DNA from: JAPLMW01 sp964492875
GTDB taxonomy: Bacteria > Planctomycetota > Phycisphaerae > Sedimentisphaerales > UBA12454
Assembly: GCA_964492875.1 (NCBI GenBank)
Contig: CAZBLD010000008.1
Location: 1 to 64,000, forward strand
Direction: 5' to 3'
DNA: 64,000 nt
Part shown: in pieces, positions 41,342 through 50,098 of the stretch
Numbering within the stretch: position 1 is the first letter of the stretch
Layout of the letters: each line of letters begins with the position of its first letter
Translations under genes and position numbers: made by a program
The notes under the pieces: model-generated
What the model was told of the DNA's origin: nothing
What the model saw: only the letters and a program-made list of their open reading frames with translations
The model's database searches: none

Positions 41342-42715
41342 TCAAACTATAACTTTTGCTATTTCACGTTTTGCAAAAATAAAAAATCCTGCCAGAAGCA
41401 AAATCAATGATTTTACTGCAAGAACTCCGACAGCGAGAGCCAGAAAGCCATACCTTATCAGCCTGGCATCAATTATATATCTGTTGACATTGAAACTTTC
41501 ATCGAATTTCGGCAGCAGCCATATTAAGGGCTTTATCACGTATTTGTAAAATATCGCTACATTCTGACCAAGATAATTAAAAGACTGCACGACAAAACCG
41601 TTGATAACCCCTGTGAAAAACACTGCAAAACTGCAAAGAATCGCCACCGGAAATCCGAGCCAGGTAGACAATGAAACGCCAAGAGCGGCCAGAAACACAA
41701 GCCTTGAAAATATAATCAGCACTGCACGGAGAAAATTATTTGCGAAACTGCCTGCTTTGTAAAGAACCTCAAAACCGTCCTCAATAGGAAATATCACCGT
41801 TGTTTCGTTCATTGGTTCATTATAAAAAACCACGGCAAGATAGCCGTCGCTGGCTACTGCATCGGCAGGAACTTCAAATTCACGCAGCAAGCCGACTACG
41901 TCTTTGCGAGGGAGAGTATAAATCGGCGTTTGCATCCGGGACTGGCCATATTTTATCTGCCGATAATCCCCTACGTACCAGACGCCGTAAATATTCTTGT
42001 CCGGCGGTTCCTGAGAGGCGTTGAACTTGAAACGTATAAAAATGCTTTCATTTACATCGAAAGGCTTAACGCCCTCAAACTCCCATAAAACCGTCCCGCC
42101 GGGCTCTGCCGAATGCCTGCTGAACTTCTCGACGTCGCGTAATTCCGAAAGTATCTCTTCTTTACTGCGCGATTCACTAAGCTGGCCAGTACGTTTAAGC
42201 TCATTATATGCCTGGCGCACACGATTTTCTATGGCCTGTTCGTCAAGGTTCATCTTAAGAGCTGCTCTTGCAGTAAAGAATTCATTGTCCAGCCGGGCAA
42301 GTTCGGCCTCATCGGCTTTTGCAAAATGCGGCATCTGCACAGTAAGCGCATAAATTATCGACGAAAACACAGACAGCAGCAGCAAATCAAGAAGCATTAC
42401 GCCAAGAACTTTTCCAATAATCAGCTCAAAACGTCTGATGGGTTTCGTAACAACCATATAAATCTGCTTATGCTTTATATCGTTGCTCAGAGTGTAACAG
42501 GAGACTATAATAGTAAGAACTGAAAGCAGAAACGCAACCAGCCCAAGCCCATAACTTATAAAGCTCTGAAGACGTCCTATGGCGGTACCGTCACCGGTGC
42601 TTGTCAGGCTCAATATCGGCAAAAGTATAATCAGCAGCAGCATAAACACTATTGCGGTCTTCATCCTCATCGAAGAGACAAAAGTATTTCTGGCGACAGC
42701 CCAGATTCTACCCAT
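41342..42715 (-). CDS. ABC-2 type transporter permease
   Basis: Membrane subunit with about six hydrophobic segments. The first follows MGRIWAVARNTFVSSMRMKT, then LLIILLPILSL. A large extracytoplasmic domain of about 190 residues sits between the second or third helix and the C-terminal membrane block (ADEAELARLDNEF through NFLRAVLIIFSRLVFLAALG). This is the NatB/ABC-2 layout. The ATG at 42715 has a GGGGATAATA site and overlaps the ATPase gene by eight bases; the ATG-less extension to 42739 is unlikely. It pairs with the upstream ATPase and the downstream TPR-like protein. Confidence 0.85.
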   Translation of the reverse strand: MGRIWAVARNTFVSSMRMKTAIVFMLLLIILLPILSLTSTGDGTAIGRLQSFISYGLGLVAFLLSVLTIIVSCYTLSNDIKHKQIYMVVTKPIRRFELIIGKVLGVMLLDLLLLSVFSSIIYALTVQMPHFAKADEAELARLDNEFFTARAALKMNLDEQAIENRVRQAYNELKRTGQLSESRSKEEILSELRDVEKFSRHSAEPGGTVLWEFEGVKPFDVNESIFIRFKFNASQEPPDKNIYGVWYVGDYRQIKYGQSRMQTPIYTLPRKDVVGLLREFEVPADAVASDGYLAVVFYNEPMNETTVIFPIEDGFEVLYKAGSFANNFLRAVLIIFSRLVFLAALGVSLSTWLGFPVAILCSFAVFFTGVINGFVVQSFNYLGQNVAIFYKYVIKPLIWLLPKFDESFNVNRYIIDARLIRYGFLALAVGVLAVKSLILLLAGFFIFAKREIAKVIV

Positions 42716-43895
42716 TTTTATTATCCCCCGACCGGTCATCTACAAGCTTATCAAGAAGTTTTTTCCTGACATCCTGCGGCTTTTGTATGTCATCCTGCTG
42801 CTCTTTGCTTTGCTGCTGCGGAGGCTGAGCAGGTTTTTGTTCAACTTCCGTAAGCCTGCTTAAAATACCCTCATCCGGCTTTAGTTCTATCGGCTTTACA
42901 GCCTTTGGCGGCTCTGTTGATTTCTCAGGCTCAACTTTGGCGGCAACAAGCCTGTCAAGCACATCCGACACAGCAGCAGCTCTCTCGGCAGCCGTAGCCT
43001 CCATTCGGTTCACCACTCCGCTTGTCGGCCGTTTTTCACGCTGCGCCTGTTTGACTATGTCTATAAAGAACGACTCAAGCCTCTGCAAGGGAGCGGTTAT
43101 CTCAAAACCGCTGCCCTGCTCCTTGATAATCTGTCTGATTTTCTCAACCGCATCATCGTTTATTACATCAGTCGTAATCTGTCTTCTGTTTGCCTGCTTG
43201 AGAAGCTCATCGACACTGCCCTGACGCTGGATATGTCCGCCGTAAAGTATCGCTATCCTGTCGCAGACCTCCTCGGCATCTGCAAGCAAATGACTGCACA
43301 GAAGTACTGTTTTGCCCCGCTTCGCAAGTTCTACTATTAAATCTTTTATCTGCCTTGTGCCGATGGGGTCAAGGCCGCTTGTCGGCTCATCAAGTATCAG
43401 AAGCTCAGGGTCATTTATCAATGCCTGTGCAAGACCGATTCTGCGCGCCATACCCTTTGAAAACGTGCCTACAGGCCGGTTGGCCATACCTGAAAGGCCG
43501 ACCATATCCAGCAGCGCATCGACTCTCGCTCTTCGCAGAGGCGAATTCAAACCGAACAGTCTGCCGTAGAAATCAAGCGTCTCACGAGCATTCAGATACG
43601 GATACGAATATGACTCTTCAGGCAGAAAACCGATTTTAGCACTTATTTTGGGGTTCCTGCCGTCACCACCGAGAACAATCGCCTTGCCCCTTGTTGGGTG
43701 AAGCAGACCGAGCAGCATTTTCAGAACTGTCGTTTTGCCGGAGCCGTTCGGACCAAGAAGTCCGAACACCTCATTGCGCCTGACCGCCAGATTCAAATCC
43801 TCAACTGCAACAATCCTGCTGCGGCCCCACCAGTCGCTAAAAATCTTCGTCAGTGAAAACGTTTCTATCACAAATTGTCCGTCTTTCACAGTCAA
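42708..43895 (-). CDS. ABC transporter ATP-binding protein with long C-terminal extension
   Basis: ATPase subunit of the adjacent permease. Walker A is LLGPNGSGKTTVLK, the Q-loop region is FLPEESYSYPYLN, the signature is the variant FSKGMARRIGLAQAL instead of LSGGQ, and Walker B is LLILDEPTSGLDP. The first ~230 residues are the NBD. The remaining ~165 form a domain plus a Glu/Lys/Pro/Gln-rich tail (EQKPAQPPQQQSKEQQDD) with possible coiled coil. The start is TTG at 43895 behind GAGGG, or GTG at 43889. Substrate is unknown. Confidence 0.9.
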   Translation of the reverse strand: MTVKDGQFVIETFSLTKIFSDWWGRSRIVAVEDLNLAVRRNEVFGLLGPNGSGKTTVLKMLLGLLHPTRGKAIVLGGDGRNPKISAKIGFLPEESYSYPYLNARETLDFYGRLFGLNSPLRRARVDALLDMVGLSGMANRPVGTFSKGMARRIGLAQALINDPELLILDEPTSGLDPIGTRQIKDLIVELAKRGKTVLLCSHLLADAEEVCDRIAILYGGHIQRQGSVDELLKQANRRQITTDVINDDAVEKIRQIIKEQGSGFEITAPLQRLESFFIDIVKQAQREKRPTSGVVNRMEATAAERAAAVSDVLDRLVAAKVEPEKSTEPPKAVKPIELKPDEGILSRLTEVEQKPAQPPQQQSKEQQDDIQKPQDVRKKLLDKLVDDRSGDNKNG

Positions 43896-44028
43896 AATAC
43901 CCTCTCAAAAATATGTACAAATCCGAAATTTTTGCCGTCTGTGATTATAATTCAGCCGTCACCTTTCCACAAGCTCCTTGGAATTTTGGTGGAGCAAACC
44001 ATCATTATTCGAATTTAGGACTTGATTT

Positions 44029-45633
44029 TTACGTGTCGTCGGCTCTGACAATCGGCAAATCGAGCCAGAAAGTAGCGCCTTCGCCGGCTTTGCTGTCAAG
44101 GTCTATCTTTCCTGAAAGCAATTTGGCAAGTTCCATGCTTATTGCAAGACCTAAACCTGTCCCAGGCTGGTTTCTAGTCAAAGAACCGTCGGCCTGTCGA
44201 AATTTTTCAAAAATTTTCTCTCTGTCCGCCTCGGCAATTCCCGGGCCGGTATCTGAAACGGAAATTCTCACGGTCTGGTCGTCGGGCAGAAAAGCCTTCA
44301 ATTCAATTTTGCCGTTTTCCGGCGTAAATTTCACGGCATTGCTGAGAAGATTATATAGTATCTGCTGAACCTTGCCTGAGTCGGTTTTGATTATAGGAAT
44401 ATTTTCATCGACCATCAGACGCACTTTTATTTTCTGTTTTTCAGTCAGAGGCGAAAAGAAAGCCGCCAACCCCCGGCACAGTTCCGGAATACTTGTTTTC
44501 TCAATGTGCACTTCAATTTTGCCTGCTTCTGCCTTTGCAAGTTCAAGCAGGTCATTAATCATATTAAGAAGATTTCTTCCGCTGCTGATGATGTTTTCGG
44601 CATAGCGTTTACTTTTCGCAATATCCTCGGCTCCCTTTTCCCGCAGGATTTCTGCAAAGCCCAGAATGGCATTCAATGGCGTGCGAAACTCATGCGACAT
44701 ATTTGCAAGAAATTCGCCTTTGAGCTTGTTGGCCTTGAAAAGCTCGATATTTCTTTCCGAAAGTTCCGTAATTTTGGCATCGAGCTGTCTGTTGGCCTGA
44801 TGAAGTTTTTCCTGACCTTCAACGAGGTTATTGAGCATTGTATTGAGCGCATCGCCAAGTTTTTCAAACTCATCTCTTGTTTTTATGCCGCATCGGACAC
44901 CGAGATTGCCTGCTGAAACATTGTTGACCAGCGCCCTCAACTGCCTGATAGGGCTTAGAATTACGCGCTGTGCAATTATATAAAAAGCAACTATCGCACC
45001 GGCGCCGGCAAGAATACCGGCAGTAACAATGCAGATACGATTTAAAAGCAGGGTTCTACTTGTTTCTCTGCCGGGCATTTGTACAAGAATCGCACCAACC
45101 GGCTCAGCAAGGCTGAAAACAAGTGCAGAGCCTTCAGTACTATGGCAGGCAAGACATTTTTTATTCGCACGAACAAGATTTATATAAGTCGTCTCAGCGG
45201 AACCATTAACTTTTTCCGCCCAGGCAAGCTCGTTGACCTTACCCTGCTGTTTGAGTTGTTCAATTGTTTTATTCTGTCTTTCCGAAATCTGTTTTTGCCA
45301 GTCTTTCTGCGACTGGTCGAACCTGAGCCATTTGACTCTGCTGGACTGACCCTGTTTTCTTGCCCCGCTCTCTTCAAGCATAACAAGTCCCTTGTCGTTC
45401 GCAGCACCAAGTCTGAAATGCCTCTCATAGACTGTATTTACCACCGCTCTGCCGGAATCCAGAACGGCCTTTTCAGTCAATTTGCCCATCCAGAAATATG
45501 GTATCAACAGGGCAATAGCAAGGACAAACAGAATTGCTACGCCGAAAAGGAGTCTGCATTTGCCTGCAAGAGAAACAGGACGCAGGTGCGGAGTTTTCAA
45601 AAGCTGCCGGATTTTGCTTACTATATCTCTCAT
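44029..45633 (-). CDS. Membrane sensor histidine kinase with CxxCH (c-type haem-like) sensor domain
   Basis: 534-aa kinase. A membrane helix lies at ~27-50. The periplasmic domain at ~55-185 resembles the DUF3365/Tll0287-like fold and carries a CLACH haem-attachment motif at residues 160-164. A second helix lies at ~198-222, then HAMP (SPIRQLRALVNNVSAGNLGV). HisKA has the phospho-acceptor His in SHEFRTPLNAILGFAEIL. The HATPase boxes are N (LLSNAVKFTPENG), G1 (VSDTGPGIAEA) and G2 (GTGLGLAISMELA). No response regulator is adjacent. GAGGT precedes the ATG. Redox, NO or O2 sensing through haem is plausible. Confidence 0.9.
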   Translation of the reverse strand: MRDIVSKIRQLLKTPHLRPVSLAGKCRLLFGVAILFVLAIALLIPYFWMGKLTEKAVLDSGRAVVNTVYERHFRLGAANDKGLVMLEESGARKQGQSSRVKWLRFDQSQKDWQKQISERQNKTIEQLKQQGKVNELAWAEKVNGSAETTYINLVRANKKCLACHSTEGSALVFSLAEPVGAILVQMPGRETSRTLLLNRICIVTAGILAGAGAIVAFYIIAQRVILSPIRQLRALVNNVSAGNLGVRCGIKTRDEFEKLGDALNTMLNNLVEGQEKLHQANRQLDAKITELSERNIELFKANKLKGEFLANMSHEFRTPLNAILGFAEILREKGAEDIAKSKRYAENIISSGRNLLNMINDLLELAKAEAGKIEVHIEKTSIPELCRGLAAFFSPLTEKQKIKVRLMVDENIPIIKTDSGKVQQILYNLLSNAVKFTPENGKIELKAFLPDDQTVRISVSDTGPGIAEADREKIFEKFRQADGSLTRNQPGTGLGLAISMELAKLLSGKIDLDSKAGEGATFWLDLPIVRADDT

Positions 45634-45692
45634 ACCTCACTGGTTACCGGTAAACTGATAACTGACAACCGATAACTAACTTCCAGACCGAT

Positions 45693-47480
45693 TTAATGAT
45701 GCTTCTGTGTTCTGAGATTCAACTCGTCAAGCTGGACCTGTTCAACCTCGCTCGGGGCATCGGTCAGAAGACACTGGCCCTTCTGAGTTTTTGGAAATGC
45801 GATGACATCACGGATATTATCTGTCTTCGTCAGGAGCATAACCAGCCTGTCAAGGCCGAAAGCGATACCGCCGTGCGGCGGAGCGCCATACTTGAGAGCC
45901 CGCAGGAAAAATCCGAATCTTTCCTCTGCCTGCTTTCGTGTAATTTTGAGCAGGTCAAAGACCCTTGCCTGTATCTGCGGCTGATGGATACGAATGCTTC
46001 CGCCGCCGATTTCCGAGCCGTTGACGACAATATCATAAGCCTGCGACCTGATTGAAGCAGGATCCACATCGAGCTTTTCGATATCTTCCGGCACAGGCGC
46101 CGTAAACGGATGGTGAAGAGAATTGAATCTGTTTTCCTTTTCGTTCCACTCAAAAAGCGGAAAGTCCATAACCCAGACAAACTCATAAGCATTTTCATCG
46201 ATCAATTTTAGTTCCCTCCCCAGCCTGATACGGAGCGGTGCAAGAGCCTTATTCGCTGCTGCCGGCGTATCAGCAACAAACAGCAGTAAATCATCGGGTT
46301 TTGCGCCGAACCTTTCAACTATCTGCTGTCTCTGCCCGGAAGTGAAAAATTTTGCGATGCTGCTCGACAAATCCGGCTTTTTAGTCTGCTCATCGACAAT
46401 AACTTTAAACCAGGAAAGGCCTTTTGCTCCGAAATCAGTAACTAAATTCGTGAACGTTTTTTCTATATCGCTACGTGAAAATTTCCCTCCTCCGGGAGCA
46501 CAAAAACCTTTTACAATGCCGCCTTTGCCGACGGTATCGGTAAAAACCTTGAACTGACACCGCACCGCAATATCAGAAATGTCCTTCATCCTCATATCGA
46601 ATCGCAAATCGGGTCTGTCGATGCCATACTCATCCATCGCTTGCTGATAGCCCATCCTTCTTATCGGCACTTTTACATCAACGCCGAGTATCTCTTTGAA
46701 TATCTTTGCAACCAGACGCTCATTAACGTCAATCACGACATCACTCTGTACAAAGCTCATCTCGACATCAATCTGGGTAAATTCCGCCTGCCTGTCGGCT
46801 CTGGGGTCTTCATCTCTGAAGCAGCGGACAATCTGAAAATACTTGTCTATGCCGCTTACCATCAGGACCTGCTTGAAGAGTTGCGGCGACTGCGGCAGCG
46901 CATAAAAACATCCGTTATACAACCTGCTGGGCACCAGAAAATCTCTCGCACCTTCCGGCGTGCTTTTGCCAAGAAACGGCGTCTCAATCTCCCAGAAACC
47001 TTCGCTGTCAAAAAAATCACGGGCTATCTTTGTAACCTTGTGGCGCACCCTGAGCCGTTCCTGCATCTGCGGCCGTCTGAGGTCGATATACCGATATTTA
47101 AGCCTTAATTCTTCATCTACACTTCCCGCATTGGCAATCTCGAAAGGCGGAGTTTCCGCAGTATTAAGAATCTCGAGCTTATCAATCAGGACTTCTATCT
47201 CGCCTGTCGGCAGCTTCGGGTTTGTCAGTCCTTCGCCTCTCATTCGAACGGTGCCGCTGGCAGCTATCACCCATTCGCAGCGCAATTGCCGCGAAAGCTT
47301 GTGTATCTGAGGTTGCGCTTCCGGGTTAAATACAAGCTGTGTTATCCCGTATCTATCGCGCAGGTCTATGAAAACCAGATTGCCATGGTCGCGATAGGAA
47401 TCAACCCAGCCGCAAAGATTTACTCTTTTGCCGGTATCGGAGGCACGCAACTGTCCGCAGTTATGAGTTCTTTGGAGCAT
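45693..47480 (-). CDS. aspS: Aspartyl-tRNA synthetase (bacterial type)
   Basis: Class II synthetase charging tRNA-Asp, and possibly tRNA-Asn. The N-terminal OB fold reads NLCGWVDSYRDHGNLVFIDL followed by RDRYG. Motif 2 (CFRDEDPRADRQAEFTQIDV) and motif 3 (GIAFGLDRLVMLL) are intact, and the bacterial GAD insertion lies around residues 290-420. At 595 aa it is normal. The gene starts MLQRTHNCG; the Shine-Dalgarno is weak. It follows trxA and precedes the histidine kinase gene. Confidence 0.97.
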   Translation of the reverse strand: MLQRTHNCGQLRASDTGKRVNLCGWVDSYRDHGNLVFIDLRDRYGITQLVFNPEAQPQIHKLSRQLRCEWVIAASGTVRMRGEGLTNPKLPTGEIEVLIDKLEILNTAETPPFEIANAGSVDEELRLKYRYIDLRRPQMQERLRVRHKVTKIARDFFDSEGFWEIETPFLGKSTPEGARDFLVPSRLYNGCFYALPQSPQLFKQVLMVSGIDKYFQIVRCFRDEDPRADRQAEFTQIDVEMSFVQSDVVIDVNERLVAKIFKEILGVDVKVPIRRMGYQQAMDEYGIDRPDLRFDMRMKDISDIAVRCQFKVFTDTVGKGGIVKGFCAPGGGKFSRSDIEKTFTNLVTDFGAKGLSWFKVIVDEQTKKPDLSSSIAKFFTSGQRQQIVERFGAKPDDLLLFVADTPAAANKALAPLRIRLGRELKLIDENAYEFVWVMDFPLFEWNEKENRFNSLHHPFTAPVPEDIEKLDVDPASIRSQAYDIVVNGSEIGGGSIRIHQPQIQARVFDLLKITRKQAEERFGFFLRALKYGAPPHGGIAFGLDRLVMLLTKTDNIRDVIAFPKTQKGQCLLTDAPSEVEQVQLDELNLRTQKHH

Positions 47481-47539
47481 GGAAATTCTCTGAAAAAGTG
47501 AAAAAATATTCCGCTAAGCTTTATTCAGACAAAAGGATT

Positions 47540-47869
47540 TCAGCCAAGCAATTCATCAATCGCATCGGCGATATCGGTTTTGCTTACCAGTCCCACCCAC
47601 TTTTTTACAATCTGACCTCCATCAAAGAGAATAACAGTAGGAATAGCGCTGATACCAAACTCAACCGCCGCTTCATGATGCTCATCGGTATTCAGTCTGT
47701 ACACTTTTGCTTTGCCTTTATAGTCGTTGGCAATCTCCTCTATAACAGGCGCCAGCATTTTACACGGACCGCACCACGGAGCCCAGAAATCCACCAGCAC
47801 AGGCTCTGAACTGTTATGCACAACATTATCGAATTCTGCATCCGTCAGTTCGGTTACACTCGCTGTCAT
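47540..47869 (-). CDS. trxA: Thioredoxin
   Basis: Disulfide reductase of 109 aa with the active site WCGPCK at Cys 33/Cys 36 in the typical VDFWAPWCGPCKMLAPVIEE context and the cis-Pro region SAIPTVILF. AAGGG precedes the ATG. No signal peptide, so cytoplasmic. Confidence 0.96.
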   Translation of the reverse strand: MTASVTELTDAEFDNVVHNSSEPVLVDFWAPWCGPCKMLAPVIEEIANDYKGKAKVYRLNTDEHHEAAVEFGISAIPTVILFDGGQIVKKWVGLVSKTDIADAIDELLG

Positions 47870-47943
47870 TTTAAGCCCTTTCTATGTTTTCCCTGCTTTT
47901 GGAATCAGGATTTTATTTATATTCCCGATAAATGTCAAACTAT

Positions 47944-48975
47944 TTAGCCGTTATTATCCTCGGCTGGCAGACCGGAATTTTCACCATTAAGGCCTTGCTG
48001 CTGCTCGACTTGCAAAGGAACATCGGCAACCGATTTGGCACTGATTTCCTTAATCGGCACCGGCAGCTCGGCAGAAATCTGTTTATCCTCAATTGTCTTA
48101 ATCGGAATCGTGTCTTTTCGATGATAATCATCCTGGGCAGCTCGTGGTGAGCTCGTCGAAGCCACCTTCTTATCCGACGTAGCCTTAGCGGAGGCGGATT
48201 GTTCGGCTTGCGCGATGATGGCATTATGAACTGCCCCCTCAGGGGGTTCATCCGTCAGAGCCCGCAGATAAATCGGCATATCTGGTTTTGCCTGTTCTGC
48301 GGCTATGAGTCTTTCCCTTACAAGCTCAAGTATGGCAAGGAACAGCCCTATCATAACCATTTTGTTTTTCTTATCCTGGAAAATCCTGGCAAAACCCATC
48401 GCCCCTTCGGTCTGCAGACGGTGAAGTACCTCAATCTGATAAAGGTCAATCGGAGTATCATCGCTAATATGGCTGATGTCCATCACACCGCCGGTTGCTT
48501 TCATCATCGAATCAAAAGCACTCAAGAGGTCCCAGACGCTCAACTGGTCAATATCAAGTTCAGGCTCGCTGCCGGGCTCCAGGCCAGCAATAATGTTATC
48601 GCTGCGGGGAAATTTCTGCTCTTGATTCTCTGCGGAAATTTTTAGCAGGTTTGCAGCGTCCTTAAATTTTTTATACTCAAGCAATTGCCTGATAAGCTCG
48701 GCTCGCGGGTCGTCTTGCTCATCCGCCAATACATTAAGCTCATCGGCAGGAAGCAGCATCACAGATTTTATTTCCATCAGCGTTGCCGCCATTACAAGAA
48801 ACTCTCCTGCCAGCTCAACATCGAGCATCTTTATCATCTCAACATAGTGGATATACTCCTCGGTAATCCTCGCTATCGGTATGTCATAAATATCGACCTC
48901 TTCTCTGCGAACCAGATAAAGCAGCAAATCAAGAGGCCCTGAAAATATGTCAAGATTTATTCTGTATTCCGCCAT
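47944..48975 (-). CDS. scpA: Segregation and condensation protein A
   Basis: Kleisin subunit of the bacterial SMC complex. The N-terminal block FSGPLDLLLYLVRREEVDIY and DIPIARITEEYI is diagnostic. MAATLMEIKSVMLLPADEL and the C-terminal winged-helix region (IFQDKKNKMVMIGLFLAILE) follow. The ATG at 48975 is preferred to the TTG at 48978. After residue ~255 there is a ~90-residue extra tail, part of which (SASAKATSDKKVASTSSPRA) is encoded by two palindromic repeats (48139-48200) inserted in frame. The rest is charged and low-complexity. ScpB is not in the window. Confidence 0.92.
   Translation of the reverse strand: MAEYRINLDIFSGPLDLLLYLVRREEVDIYDIPIARITEEYIHYVEMIKMLDVELAGEFLVMAATLMEIKSVMLLPADELNVLADEQDDPRAELIRQLLEYKKFKDAANLLKISAENQEQKFPRSDNIIAGLEPGSEPELDIDQLSVWDLLSAFDSMMKATGGVMDISHISDDTPIDLYQIEVLHRLQTEGAMGFARIFQDKKNKMVMIGLFLAILELVRERLIAAEQAKPDMPIYLRALTDEPPEGAVHNAIIAQAEQSASAKATSDKKVASTSSPRAAQDDYHRKDTIPIKTIEDKQISAELPVPIKEISAKSVADVPLQVEQQQGLNGENSGLPAEDNNG
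48139..48200. repeat. Two palindromic repeats in frame in scpA
   Basis: GGTGAGCTCGTCGAA (48146-48160, plus-strand reading) belongs to the same family as the words at 48989, 49013 and 54793. TATCCGACGTAGCCTTAGCG followed by GAGGCGGATT (48171-48200) belongs to the TCCGCC family. Both are inside the 3' part of scpA and keep the frame open. Confidence 0.7.
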
Positions 48976-48979
48976 CAAT

Positions 48980-49990
48980 TTATGTTATGGTGAGCCTGTC
49001 GAAACCACTCGTGGTGAGCTTGTCGAATCCATCCATTCCTACTGCTTTTTTTGCCCGGCCCAGGGTCTTTTGAGCTACTGCTTTGGCCTTTTGAGCACCT
49101 TCGCGCAGAACTTTCCGCACATAATCGGCATTTCGCTCAAGCTCGGCTCTTTTTTTTCTGTAAGGTTTGAAATATTCAATCAAAAGTTCAGCAAGCCTTT
49201 TCTTGGCTTGTACGTAACCGACGCCGCCCTGGCGATATTTCCTTTCCCATTCAGAAAGTTCGTCTTCGGACGCTACTAATTTTAATAATGCAAAAACATT
49301 ACATTTGTTTGGGTCTTTCGACGCCTCGACAGGAGTGGAATCAGTAACAATGCTCATTACTTTTTTTCTAACGGCCTCTTCCGGCTCGAAAATCTCGATG
49401 GTATTGTCGTAGCTTTTGCTCATTTTTCTGCCGTCGATTCCCGGCACAACCGCCACCAATTCGATAATATATGCTTTCGGGACAATAAAAATCTCGCCGT
49501 AGGTATTGTTGAAGTAGCCTGCAATGTCTCTTGTAACTTCTATGTGCTGCTTCTGGTCGGCGCCGACAGGTACAAGGTCGCTGTTGTAAATCAGAATATC
49601 AGCAGCCTGCAGAACCGGATAGGCAAACAAGCCGTGATTGGCGCTGATGCCCTGACCGATTTTTTCTTTATAGCTCACGCATCTCTGCAAAAGACCCATC
49701 GGTGTAATACACGACAGAATCCAGCAAAGCTCTGTAACCTCCGGCACATCGGACTGACACCAAAAAACTGTTTTGTTTGTGTCTAATCCGAGAGCCAGAT
49801 AATCCATCGCAACTGCCAACCGATTTTCTCTTAACTCTTCCGGCTTTGGTCCACTGGTCAGGGCGTGGTAGTCAGCAATAAAATAGAATCCTTCATTTTC
49901 AGCCTGGAGCTGCAGGTGCTGACGCATAGCGCCGAAGTAATTGCCGATGTGCAATCTGCCCGATGGCTGAATGCCTGATAAAACTCTCAC
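48980..49990 (-). CDS. trpS: Tryptophanyl-tRNA synthetase
   Basis: Class I synthetase. The HIGH-like motif is SGRLHIGNYFGAMRQ near residue 15, and the KMSKS loop is in GRKMSKSYDNTIEIF near 200. Mg/ATP and Trp pocket blocks (FIADYHALTS, PVLQAADIL) are intact. At 336 aa it is normal in length. The last ~19 residues (KAVGMDGFDKLTTSGFDRLT) come from two direct copies of a GGTGAGCYTGTCGAA repeat at the 3' end. It lies a few bases from scpA and is transcribed first. Confidence 0.96.
   Translation of the reverse strand: MRVLSGIQPSGRLHIGNYFGAMRQHLQLQAENEGFYFIADYHALTSGPKPEELRENRLAVAMDYLALGLDTNKTVFWCQSDVPEVTELCWILSCITPMGLLQRCVSYKEKIGQGISANHGLFAYPVLQAADILIYNSDLVPVGADQKQHIEVTRDIAGYFNNTYGEIFIVPKAYIIELVAVVPGIDGRKMSKSYDNTIEIFEPEEAVRKKVMSIVTDSTPVEASKDPNKCNVFALLKLVASEDELSEWERKYRQGGVGYVQAKKRLAELLIEYFKPYRKKRAELERNADYVRKVLREGAQKAKAVAQKTLGRAKKAVGMDGFDKLTTSGFDRLTIT
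48989..49027. repeat. Tandem GGTGAGCYTGTCGAA repeats at the trpS 3' end
   Basis: GGTGAGCCTGTCGAA at 48989-49003 and GGTGAGCTTGTCGAA at 49013-49027, 24 bases apart, encode the C-terminal residues of TrpS on the minus strand. The second word occurs exactly again in the TolC-like gene at 54793-54807. Confidence 0.75.
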
Positions 49991-50098
49991 TTAATCATCC
50001 TTTACGCAACTATTTACAAACTAAAGACATATAGATTAGCAATCTCAAATTTAAAAGTCAAGAATTTCCCTAAAGATATGACAAATAAGATGATATGT

